This document shows positions 1-6,003 of a stretch of 7,308 bases of DNA, in pieces (the stretch's first letter is position 1; each line of letters opens with the position of its first letter). Under the pieces are notes generated by a model, which was not told where the DNA came from, searched no databases, and saw only the letters and a list, made by a program, of their open reading frames with translations. The position numbers were made by a program, and so were the translations under genes. This stretch comes from Candidatus Rokuibacteriota bacterium (lineage in GTDB: Bacteria; Methylomirabilota; Methylomirabilia; Rokubacteriales; CSP1-6): positions 1 through 7,308 of the forward strand of contig QHRT01000136.1 in NCBI GenBank assembly GCA_003220195.1, given 5' to 3'.

Positions 1-858
1 GGCGGGTCTGACCAGGAGCACCAGCGCGGCGATCAGATAGAGCACGGCCAGCTCGATCTCCGGGAACGTCGCGATCCCGGCCTCGCGGACGACGCCGACG
101 ATGAGCGCGCCGATCAGCGCGCCCTCCAGGCTGCCGAGACCGCCGACGACGACGACGATGAACGAGAGCACGAGCGCGTCGACGCCCATGCCGAGGACGG
201 CCGACTGGCTCGGCGCGACGATCCCGCCGCCGAGCCCGGCCATGAAGCAGCCGAGCGTGAAGGCCTGCACGTAGACGCGGTTGACGTTGATGCCGAGCGC
301 GGACGCCATGCGCTTGTCCTGCGACGTCGCGCGCAGCAGCACGCCGAACCGGGTCTTGTACACGAACGCCCAGAGGAACGCCGCGGCGACGCCGCCGACG
401 ACGATCACGACCACGTTGTAGACCGGGTAGAACGTCTCGCCGATCGGCATGCTGCCGAGCTTTTCCCACGGCGCCGTGGCGGTCAGCGGATAGGGGCCCC
501 AGATCAGCCGCATCAGGTCTTCGAGGATCATCAGGAGGCCGAACGTGATCAGCAGCTGGTACTCCTCGGCGCGGCGGTAGATGGGGCGGAGCAGCGTCGG
601 CTCGAGAATCGCGCCGAGACCGGCGGCCGCCAGCGCGCCGAGCGGCAGCACGACGAACGTGAGCGCGGTCGGCCAGCCGAACGCCCCGACGCGTCCGACG
701 GCCCACGCCGCGACGAACGCGCCGAACGCGAAGAGGTTGCCGTGCGCCAGGTTGACGATGCGCATGACGCCGTAGATGAGGGACAGGCCGCCGGCGATGA
801 GGAAGAGCGTCGTCGCGAACAGGAGTGAGTTGAGCAGGTGGACGACGAGCGTATCCAC
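1..858 (-). CDS. livH: Branched-chain amino acid ABC transporter permease, LivH type (3' end cut by window)
   Basis: Inner-membrane permease of a high-affinity branched-chain amino acid type importer; it pairs with a LivM permease, LivG/LivF ATPases and a periplasmic binding protein. The minus-strand reading frame gives 286 residues with no stop before the window edge, close to the family's usual length of about 290, so only the extreme C-terminus is missing. It is very hydrophobic throughout. Family hallmarks are visible: a first membrane helix at about residues 8-30, the NLAHG motif at 36-40, a cytoplasmic loop at about 169-190 with RFGVLLRATSQD followed by ALGIN, and the glycine-rich GGLGSLEGALIGALIVG segment at 239-255. 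I chose GTG at 858 because it puts the first helix at the normal distance from the N-terminus; an in-frame stop at 910-912 (the end of the preceding gene) limits alternatives. Its ribosome binding site is weak (GAGG about 13 nt upstream). It is probably co-transcribed with the upstream gene, 51 nt away. The substrate could be amino acids, amides or urea and cannot be read from the permease. Confidence 0.93.
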   Translation of the reverse strand, partial: MDTLVVHLLNSLLFATTLFLIAGGLSLIYGVMRIVNLAHGNLFAFGAFVAAWAVGRVGAFGWPTALTFVVLPLGALAAAGLGAILEPTLLRPIYRRAEEYQLLITFGLLMILEDLMRLIWGPYPLTATAPWEKLGSMPIGETFYPVYNVVVIVVGGVAAAFLWAFVYKTRFGVLLRATSQDKRMASALGINVNRVYVQAFTLGCFMAGLGGGIVAPSQSAVLGMGVDALVLSFIVVVVGGLGSLEGALIGALIVGVVREAGIATFPEIELAVLYLIAALVLLVRPA

Positions 859-909
859 GGGCCGTGAGGATGCCTCAACCGTTCCGGGTGCGCAAGAAGC
901 GTCGGTCCA

Positions 910-3237
910 TCACCTGGCCACGACGTGCTGCACCGTGGTGATCGGGATGTCGACGGTATTGTCGAGCACCGGCAGCATCAAGAGGATCGTGTAGCGTCCG
1001 GACGGCAAGCCCGAGAGTCCGACCGTGAAGCCCGTCGGCTCCCGGCGGGTGACCGTTCCCGCGCGCACGACGGTGCGCTTCGCGTCGACCACGACGTACC
1101 GGCACTCCGCCTGCGGCTGCATGTCGAGCCCGCCGGTGCTCGCGGCCATCGGCTCGCGCACGAGCTCGTACTCTCGCGCGAACTTGGACACGCGCTCGAC
1201 GTCCGCACGGATCTCCAGCCGGTCGCCGCGGTCGTCGACCTTCGCCACCCACGCGCGCAGCGGGATCGCGTAGTCGTCGAACGTGCCGACGCCGAGCGGA
1301 TACGTCATGTCGCGAAACACCTGGAGCACGGCGCCGTCGGGCGACCAGCGCTCGAGTCGATACGGGCCGTTCGCGACGAGAAAGTGCCGGTGGGCCTCGA
1401 AGAACGTCTTCAACGCCGACCATCGGGCGCGCGCGTCGTCGGCCGTCGCCAGAGCCTTGAGAGCCGACGGCACGTAGTTCTTGACGCGTAGCTCGTCGGC
1501 CAGCGCGGCGAGCGCCGTGATCTGCTTCGGATCGCGAACGAGGTCGAGCCACGCCACCCCGCGAGCCGACGCGGCGTCGTGCGAGAACGCGCCCAGTCCC
1601 CTCCGCGCGGCTTCGTCCATCAGCGCGAGGACGTGCCACGGCGCCGAGCTCCACGGCGACGCGATCGCGATGCTTTCGTCGTCCCCTCCGGCGCGGTCGA
1701 GATAGACCTCGATGACCGGGACGTCGTAGATGAATTTCACGTCGCTGTACTCGCGGACCAGCGTCTCGACCTTCACGGGCCGGACCGCGACGAGCCGGTC
1801 TCTGAGCCGAGCGCTCCACGCGGCGAGCGCGGCATCGTGATCGCCGCGGGCCGCGGCAGCGCCGCCGCGACCGTCCCGCACCGCGCTCCACCGGGAAGCG
1901 AGCGCCAACGGATAGAGCGCATCCGCGACCGACATCTTCGTGCCGTCGTGGAACGCCGAGGCGCGCACGCGATACTCGATCCGGACCGCGGCGCGCTTGC
2001 CGGCGCCGACCTTCTTGAGCACTCCGGTGCCGGGCTCGGGCGCCAGCGAATCGATGGGCACTGCCACGCCGGCCGCCGGTGCGGTAACGGCCGCCGACAC
2101 GCGATTCGAAACGACACCAGCACCGTGAGGCGAGGGCAACAGCGCGGGATCACCGACCGCAGACCACACGAGGCGGCCCATCCGATCGGTGAACCCCGCG
2201 ATCGGATTCCACGCGCCGGTCGAGCCGTCCTCGACGGCCACATGCAGCCAGCCGTTCCACGGGAAGTCTTTCAGCTTCGCCGTCCGCAGAAAGATCGCGG
2301 AATCGAGGCCGTCCTGCGAGTCCCGTGCGACGTTCTCGACGCCTTGCGAGTAGTCGACGTTGATCGGCTCCCGTCTCACGGTATAGCCGAGCACGACGCG
2401 CTCGCAGCTCGCGATCAGCGACGTGACGAGCTGCCGCTCCAGGTTGATGCGTTCGACAGCGCTCGCCACGCGGCCGCTGGCGAGCCGTTCGTAGGTCGTC
2501 TCGATCGCACGGCGCGCGGCGGCGTCGCTCACGCTGCGAACGAGGAGAAGGTAGGCCTGGGACCAGCCGGTTTTGCGCCATGGCGGCCCGAGCCATCCAT
2601 CCATCGCGGCGCGTTCCCCGCGCAGCAGAGCATCGAGCGGGATGTGCTCGACCGTTGCATCCCATGGCGCATCGGTGCCGACCCGCCCGGCGCCGAGCAG
2701 CGTCTCGGCGACCGCGCCGCGCGCTCGCACGCGAAGACCGGGCGTGTCAACGGCGGCGCCGGACGCCGGAGCTTTCGCCGTCTCCGCGAGATCGTACTGA
2801 GCGAGATAGTCCGCGTGGTGCGGCGTGACGGGGTAGGGGTAAGCGACCCACGTGGTGCGCGTGGGCGGGAGGGTTCTCCGAAGGCGGGCGGCCGCGGCGC
2901 AGCGGCTCGCCGCGCCGGGGAAGACCTGCCCGTTGAATTCGGCGACGACGTACCCCTGAAGCGACGTGACGTAGCTCACGCTGGACGGCGCGGCGCCGCC
3001 GGCGAAGGGATCGGCGCCGACGTACGCGTGAATTTCGTTCCGGGCGAGCCGCGTGGCTGCCGCTGCCGGGTCCAACGTCTTGACGGTGATTTCTTGCGGA
3101 TAGAACGACGGGTAAAACGGCAGCTCGTGGCCCGCGTCGACCGGCGGGCTGAAGAAGAAGACGGCGACGGCGATTCCGACGGCGGTTAAAAAAATGCTCA
3201 GGGCGCCGGGGAGGCGTCGGCCTGGGGGAGGGTGCAC
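910..3237 (-). CDS. Membrane-anchored hypothetical protein with family-5 solute-binding-like region, inside a liv cluster
   Basis: I do not recognise this as a named family. From GTG at 3237 it is 775 residues. A short basic N-terminus (GRR) precedes one hydrophobic helix at about residues 12-30, which predicts a signal anchor or uncleaved signal peptide with the rest in the periplasm. Residues about 35-120 carry an aromatic segment (LPFYPSFYPQEI) and a globular region of unknown type. Residues 429-443 (FHDGTKMSVADALYP) and 622-635 (ANGPYRLERWSPDG) resemble the two best conserved stretches of SBP_bac_5 peptide/nickel-binding proteins, in the expected order. The last 70 or so residues look like a beta-rich domain. 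It lies between a LivK-type binding protein and LivH, so it may be an accessory or alternative receptor for this importer; that is inference. The start is uncertain: the frame is open back to an ATG at 3408 (832 residues), but that would overlap the upstream gene by 70 nt and adds a low-complexity Ala/Arg/Pro stretch. A second GTG lies at 3249. No good ribosome binding site was found for any of these starts. Confidence 0.8.
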   Translation of the reverse strand: MHPPPGRRLPGALSIFLTAVGIAVAVFFFSPPVDAGHELPFYPSFYPQEITVKTLDPAAAATRLARNEIHAYVGADPFAGGAAPSSVSYVTSLQGYVVAEFNGQVFPGAASRCAAAARLRRTLPPTRTTWVAYPYPVTPHHADYLAQYDLAETAKAPASGAAVDTPGLRVRARGAVAETLLGAGRVGTDAPWDATVEHIPLDALLRGERAAMDGWLGPPWRKTGWSQAYLLLVRSVSDAAARRAIETTYERLASGRVASAVERINLERQLVTSLIASCERVVLGYTVRREPINVDYSQGVENVARDSQDGLDSAIFLRTAKLKDFPWNGWLHVAVEDGSTGAWNPIAGFTDRMGRLVWSAVGDPALLPSPHGAGVVSNRVSAAVTAPAAGVAVPIDSLAPEPGTGVLKKVGAGKRAAVRIEYRVRASAFHDGTKMSVADALYPLALASRWSAVRDGRGGAAAARGDHDAALAAWSARLRDRLVAVRPVKVETLVREYSDVKFIYDVPVIEVYLDRAGGDDESIAIASPWSSAPWHVLALMDEAARRGLGAFSHDAASARGVAWLDLVRDPKQITALAALADELRVKNYVPSALKALATADDARARWSALKTFFEAHRHFLVANGPYRLERWSPDGAVLQVFRDMTYPLGVGTFDDYAIPLRAWVAKVDDRGDRLEIRADVERVSKFAREYELVREPMAASTGGLDMQPQAECRYVVVDAKRTVVRAGTVTRREPTGFTVGLSGLPSGRYTILLMLPVLDNTVDIPITTVQHVVAR

Positions 3238-3328
3238 GCCGACATCCACAGGTGGACGAGGCGCAGCCTCGTCACACCGAGGACCAGGAGGCGCGACCCT
3301 CCCCCAGGCCGACGCCTCCCCCGCGCCC
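3201..3328. repeat. 33-bp inverted repeat (32/33 match) with 62-nt spacer
   Basis: The two arms are at 3201-3233 and 3296-3328. The innermost 26 bp match perfectly (3208-3233 with 3296-3321); one mismatched pair is followed by six more matching pairs. The arms are purine/pyrimidine skewed (G-rich on one strand, C-rich on the other). A second, nested hairpin lies in the spacer at 3251-3278. Confidence 0.95.
3251..3278. repeat. Nested hairpin inside the large inverted-repeat loop
   Basis: GACGAGGC (3255-3262) pairs perfectly with GCCTCGTC (3266-3273) around a 3-nt loop. After a single bulged base (3274), GGTG (3251-3254) pairs with CACC (3275-3278), giving 12 base pairs in total. It lies wholly within the spacer of the larger repeat, so a transcript could fold as a two-tier structure. 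Confidence 0.8.
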
Positions 3329-3338
3329 CGAGCGACCG

Positions 3339-4706
3339 CTAGACCTTGACCTGCGGCCAGGTCTGGTCGATCCAGGTGTAGGTCGAGGTCGGCTCGCCCT
3401 TCGGCCATCCTGGCGGCGCCGTCAGATTCCGGATCGGGATCGTGATGATCCGATTCGGATCGAGGATCGGGAACGGATAGTCGGGCACGTTCTTCGAGAA
3501 GCCGGTGATCGCGTCCTTGTACCCCTGATGATTGTCCGGGCGGATGTAGACGTACCCGGCGGGCCCGGCCGTCATCGAGCCCTCGAGCATCGCGATGATC
3601 GCGTCGTCATCCGGCCAGCCGCCCACCAGCTTGTTGGCCTTCTCGACGGCGGCCTTCAGCTTGTACGTCATCGTGTACGCGCCCTCGGCCTGGAAGTTCG
3701 GGTACTCCTTGAAGCGCGCGTGGTACTTCTCGATGAACGTCTTGTTCAGCGGCCACCGGTTCCCGGGCGGATAGCTGAAGTGATAGTTGGAGTGGATGCC
3801 GGCGATCGCGCCCTCCGGATGGTCCTTGCCGATCGCGTGCGGCGCGACGCCGAACGCGATGGTGGACGCGAGCTTCATCTTGTCGAACATCTTGTACTGG
3901 AGGGCTTGCTTGTACATGGCGACGTAGTCGCCGCCCCACACCGACGAGACGAGCAGATCGGGCTTCGCCGCGATCGCCTTCGTGATGTGTGACGTGAAGT
4001 CCGTCGTGCCGAGCTTCGGCCAGCCTTCGGACACCACCTGCGCCTTCGGCAAGAGCTTCTTCGTGATGATGCTGAAGTGATCGAATGCGTTGCGCCCGTA
4101 GGAGTAGTCGGGATGGATGTGGGCGATCGTCTTCACGTCCGGCCAGGTCAGCGCCACCGCGAGCGCGCAGGTGCCGCCGTCCGCGGACTGGATGTTGGTG
4201 ATGCGGAACGTGTAGTGCGGGTTCGGCACCGCCTTGTCGAAGAGGAAGTCGGTGCAGCCGTCGACGAAGATCGTGAGGCACTTGAGCTCCTCGGCGACCG
4301 GGCCGAGCGCCGGCGTGTTGCCGCTCGACGTGATGCCGGCGAAGAGGTCGATCTTTTCCTGCAGCTTGAGCCGGCGAAGCTCCTTGACGTTGGCGTCGGT
4401 GCCGGCGGCTTCGTCCGCTTTGAGGATTTCGATCTTCCGCTTGCCGAGCAGCCCGCCGGCCGCGTTGATCTCCTCCGCGGCGAGCAGGTTGCCCTTGTAC
4501 ATCGGCTCGCCGAGCACGGCCGCCGGGCCGGTGAAGAACGTCATGTGCCCGATCCGGTACGGCTTGTCTGGAATGTTGCCCTTCGGCTTGTCCTGAGCGT
4601 ACGCGATGCCGGCCACCGCCGGGACGCCGACCGCGGCGCTCATGGTCGCACCGACCGTCACTCCGAGGCCGGCCAGGAACTCGCGACGATCCACGCCCTC
4701 CGTCAT
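3339..4706 (-). CDS. Tat-exported ABC transporter substrate-binding protein, LivK/Peripla_BP_6 type
   Basis: Periplasmic receptor of a branched-chain-amino-acid-type ABC importer (type I periplasmic binding fold, related to Leu/Ile/Val- and amide/urea-binding proteins), 455 residues. The N-terminus has a twin-arginine motif (DRREFLAGLG, residues 6-15), a hydrophobic segment, and an AYA/Q signal-peptidase site near residue 37, so the protein should be exported folded by Tat. The mature part starts with KPYRIGHMTFFTGPAAVLGEPMYKG-like sequence (about 48-72), typical of the first lobe. It continues with EINAAGGLLGKRK (79-91), the ITSSGNTPALGP ligand-loop region (125-136), and the second-lobe stretch IAHIHPDYSYGRNAFDHF (194-211). 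The ATG at 4706 is supported by an excellent ribosome binding site (GGAGGAGG, AGGAGG core 7 nt away) and by the signal peptide; the frame stays open upstream but is not convincing as coding. It is the first gene of the minus-strand cluster, followed by a terminator-like repeat. The substrate is not certain from sequence. Confidence 0.93.
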   Translation of the reverse strand: MTEGVDRREFLAGLGVTVGATMSAAVGVPAVAGIAYAQDKPKGNIPDKPYRIGHMTFFTGPAAVLGEPMYKGNLLAAEEINAAGGLLGKRKIEILKADEAAGTDANVKELRRLKLQEKIDLFAGITSSGNTPALGPVAEELKCLTIFVDGCTDFLFDKAVPNPHYTFRITNIQSADGGTCALAVALTWPDVKTIAHIHPDYSYGRNAFDHFSIITKKLLPKAQVVSEGWPKLGTTDFTSHITKAIAAKPDLLVSSVWGGDYVAMYKQALQYKMFDKMKLASTIAFGVAPHAIGKDHPEGAIAGIHSNYHFSYPPGNRWPLNKTFIEKYHARFKEYPNFQAEGAYTMTYKLKAAVEKANKLVGGWPDDDAIIAMLEGSMTAGPAGYVYIRPDNHQGYKDAITGFSKNVPDYPFPILDPNRIITIPIRNLTAPPGWPKGEPTSTYTWIDQTWPQVKV

Positions 4707-4713
4707 TGGTGGT

Positions 4714-4721
4714 CCTCCTCC
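4714..4721 (-). promoter_or_regulatory. Strong ribosome binding site for the binding-protein gene
   Basis: The minus strand reads GGAGGAGG here. The AGGAGG core (4719 to 4714) ends 7 nt before the ATG at 4706. This site decides the start and suggests high translation, as expected for a periplasmic receptor. Confidence 0.85.
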
Positions 4722-4757
4722 GTGTTGAAAAGGCTTGCGTGACCGGGAATTACGCGC

Positions 4758-4786
4758 GGTGTAGCACGCGGTCCGACGCGAGTCAA
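4758..4786 (-). promoter_or_regulatory. Sigma70-like promoter for the minus-strand importer cluster
   Basis: On the minus strand TTGACT (4786-4781, five of six consensus bases) is followed by a 17-nt spacer and TACACC (4763-4758). The -10 is preceded by TGC, an extended -10 arrangement. A start near 4751 would give a leader of about 45 nt containing the strong ribosome binding site. The -10 box is only moderately good (three of six). Confidence 0.45.
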
Positions 4787-4814
4787 CAAGCGACCCCGCG
4801 GCCACACCCATCAT

Positions 4815-4824
4815 TCGTCGACGA
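4815..4824. promoter_or_regulatory. 10-bp palindrome between divergent promoters (possible operator)
   Basis: TCGTCGACGA is a perfect palindrome located between the two divergent TTGAC boxes, 28 bp from one and 47 bp from the other. This position would suit a regulator controlling one or both directions. Short GC-rich palindromes occur by chance, and no regulator gene is visible in the window. Confidence 0.2.
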
Positions 4825-4871
4825 GACAACCGCCGGGTCGCCGCGGACGTTCCCCCGGGCCGCCGGGGCAA

Positions 4872-4900
4872 TTGACCGTCTCACGCGCGAACGATACCTT
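4872..4900 (+). promoter_or_regulatory. Sigma70-like promoter for the membrane-protein gene
   Basis: TTGACC (4872-4877) is separated by 17 nt from TACCTT (4895-4900). A start near 4907 gives a leader of about 36 nt ahead of the ATG at 4943, with an AGGAG at 4923-4927. The -10 is weak, but spacing and placement fit. Confidence 0.4.
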
Positions 4901-4942
4901 TCCACCCGTGACGGCGGAGACCAGGAGCGAGCCTCTCTCGTG

Positions 4943-5662
4943 ATGCGGACGGTGTCTGCCCGCCTGGCTGCCGTCCGCGGCGGTCTCGGTGCCGTCCGCG
5001 GCGGTCTCGGTGCGGCCGTCCGGGCCCGGCCCTTCTTCTTCGTCCTGCTCACTGCGGGCCTGCTCTCGCTCCATCTGGTCCTGCCGCCGCTCGTGCTGTC
5101 CGTCACTCGCAAGCCGCCCGATTATGCGAGCGTCAACCCGTCGCTGGTGACCCTGCCCCGGTTCCTCGCGTCGAGCGAGATTCCATTCGCGACACGAATC
5201 GGGAAGACGTGGAACCTGGCGCTCTTCTGGATCTCCGCCAGCAGCCCGTACGGCACGGAATGGGGCTTCGCGGTCGACGTCGGAGATCTCGTGCGGATGA
5301 TCGGAGCCTCGCTGCTCGTCTCCGCGTACTTCGCGCTCTGGCGATATCGCGGCGACGTCGTCTCCGGGGGCGGGCGGAGGTCGACGACGAGCGGCCGTGC
5401 CGGCTTCGTCGGCGCTGCCATCAGCGTCCTCGGGCTCACGTCGGGGCCGTGCAGCGTGATGGGATGCGGAGCCCCGGTCATCCCCGTGATCGGTCTGGCG
5501 TTTGCGGGATTGTCCAGCACCACGCTCGGCTTCCTCAAAGATTTCTCGGCCTGGAGCACGCTGGCCGTCATGATGGCGATGGCCACCGGCGTCCTCTATC
5601 TCGGGTGGGCCGCGGGCGCGACCGCGCGAGTTCGCGCTGACGCGTCCCGTCGCCCGGCGTGA
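4943..5662 (+). CDS. Multi-pass membrane protein with Cys-x4-Cys motif, function unknown
   Basis: I do not recognise a named family. From ATG at 4943 it is 239 residues; a GTG directly before it (4940) is an equally possible start. About five hydrophobic segments are visible: 30-53, 116-134, 152-170, 176-192 and 205-226. A soluble loop of about 60 residues follows the first. The most distinctive stretch is at 165-192, where SGPCSVMGCGAPVIPVIGLAF places two cysteines (C170, C175) within or next to a membrane segment rich in Gly and Pro. Such a site could bind a metal, bind haem or do thiol redox chemistry, but no family match supports a choice. The N-terminal basic region contains AVRGGLG twice, from a 21-bp tandem duplication. 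It starts the plus-strand group and is divergent from the importer genes. The ribosome binding site (AGGAG at 4923-4927) is rather far upstream. The gene is real on hydrophobicity and codon usage; its function is open. Confidence 0.82.
   Translation: MRTVSARLAAVRGGLGAVRGGLGAAVRARPFFFVLLTAGLLSLHLVLPPLVLSVTRKPPDYASVNPSLVTLPRFLASSEIPFATRIGKTWNLALFWISASSPYGTEWGFAVDVGDLVRMIGASLLVSAYFALWRYRGDVVSGGGRRSTTSGRAGFVGAAISVLGLTSGPCSVMGCGAPVIPVIGLAFAGLSSTTLGFLKDFSAWSTLAVMMAMATGVLYLGWAAGATARVRADASRRPA
4970..5011. repeat. 21-bp perfect tandem duplication (2 copies), in frame
   Basis: Positions 4970-4990 and 4991-5011 are identical 21-base units, each encoding AVRGGLG in the membrane-protein gene. Because the unit is a multiple of three the frame is kept. 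A degenerate continuation (GCGGCCGTCCGG) follows. It is a likely slippage site with copy-number variation. Confidence 0.95.
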
Positions 5663-5696
5663 GCGGCGTAAGGTGACGCGAGGCGGGAGAACACGC

Positions 5697-5713
5697 TCTG
5701 CGCGAGGCGCAGA
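5697..5713. terminator. 7-bp hairpin in the gap after the membrane-protein gene
   Basis: TCTGCGC (5697-5703) pairs perfectly with GCGCAGA (5707-5713) across a 3-nt loop. It sits 34 nt after the stop codon of the membrane-protein gene and 26 nt before the next start. No T-run follows, so termination is doubtful; it may be an mRNA stability or processing element. The sequence CGCGAGGCG also occurs at 5677-5685 and 5701-5709. Confidence 0.35.
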
Positions 5714-5739
5714 TCTGCTCGGCGGCCCAGGAGACGGTG

Positions 5740-5976
5740 ATGATCCAGCTCTATGACATGAGCAACGACGAGCCGTGTGGCAGCCTGACCGAGGAGCAGT
5801 TTCAGGCCCTCGTCGACGCGCTGGAGGAAGAAGGGCTGGAGGACGAGGACTACTACATCAACACAGAGACCGTCGAGATGCTCGAAGCGAGCGGCGCCGA
5901 CCGCGACCTGATCCGCACGTTGCGCCAGGCGCTCGGCGATCGCGAGGAGATGGACATCCGCTGGGAAAGGACCTGA
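5740..5976 (+). CDS. Small acidic conserved hypothetical protein (78 residues)
   Basis: A compact, strongly acidic protein with no membrane segment or signal peptide, so probably cytoplasmic. The pattern is distinctive: an N-terminal strand MIQLYD, then LTEEQFQALVDALEEE (16-31), an acidic DEDYYIN stretch (36-42), a helix EMLEASGADRDLIRTLRQALG (47-67), and the C-terminal signature DREEMDIRW. I recall this pattern from short hypothetical proteins in several soil phyla, some of which carry a doubtful database label of galactosyldiacylglycerol synthase. At this length it cannot be a glycosyltransferase. ATG at 5740 is preceded by AGGAGA (5729-5734) at 5-nt spacing; GTG at 5737 is an alternative. 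It lies 27 nt before the NYN-domain gene in the same direction, so the two are probably co-transcribed. No function is claimed. Confidence 0.85.
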   Translation: MIQLYDMSNDEPCGSLTEEQFQALVDALEEEGLEDEDYYINTETVEMLEASGADRDLIRTLRQALGDREEMDIRWERT

Positions 5977-6003
5977 CTGACCACATCACCTTCGTGGTGA
6001 CCG

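Larger units (their letters stand above)
3188..3328 (-). terminator. Large inverted repeat with T-run: terminator or attenuator after the binding-protein gene
   Basis: The arms 3201-3233 and 3296-3328 are reverse complements over 33 bp with one mismatch (3207/3322), separated by 62 nt. On the minus strand the structure begins 10 nt after the binding-protein stop codon and is followed, 6 nt beyond the stem, by seven T residues (3194 to 3188). That layout matches a Rho-independent terminator, but the stem and loop are far larger than usual, and the T-run falls within codons of the downstream gene's membrane helix. A role in damping transcription between an abundant binding protein and its less abundant membrane partners is plausible. 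It could also be a mobile palindromic repeat that acts as a terminator. Confidence 0.6.

Noticed and set aside
549..878. A 109-codon Ser/Arg-rich minus-strand frame.
   Set aside because: It is a frame shadow of the LivH gene, which reads from 858 in another frame with clear permease motifs.
875..1891. A 338-codon minus-strand frame overlapping the large gene in another frame.
   Set aside because: It is dominated by Arg, Gly and Ala with no recognisable pattern, and is a frame shadow of the coding frame ending at 910.
1579..3189. A 536-codon plus-strand open frame opposite the large minus-strand gene.
   Set aside because: It is Arg/Asp/His-rich with no hydrophobic or domain-like pattern and lies antisense to a protein with a clear membrane anchor and domain-like motifs. 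Long antisense frames are expected in high-GC coding DNA.
3252..3992. A 246-codon plus-strand frame opposite the binding-protein gene.
   Set aside because: It is antisense to a confident LivK-type gene, has biased low-complexity composition and spans the inverted repeat.
4077..4742. A 221-codon plus-strand frame opposite the 5' part of the binding-protein gene.
   Set aside because: It is antisense to the signal peptide and first lobe of a confident gene, is Arg/Asp/Val-rich, and shows no domain.
4707..4871. N-terminal extension of the binding-protein frame back to 4871.
   Set aside because: The extension lacks protein-like character and would bury the Tat signal; the strong ribosome site fixes the start at 4706.
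4706..4942. N-terminal extension of the plus-strand membrane protein to 4706.
   Set aside because: The frame is open by chance across the promoter region; ATG 4943 follows a plausible promoter and AGGAG, and precedes the basic stretch and first helix.
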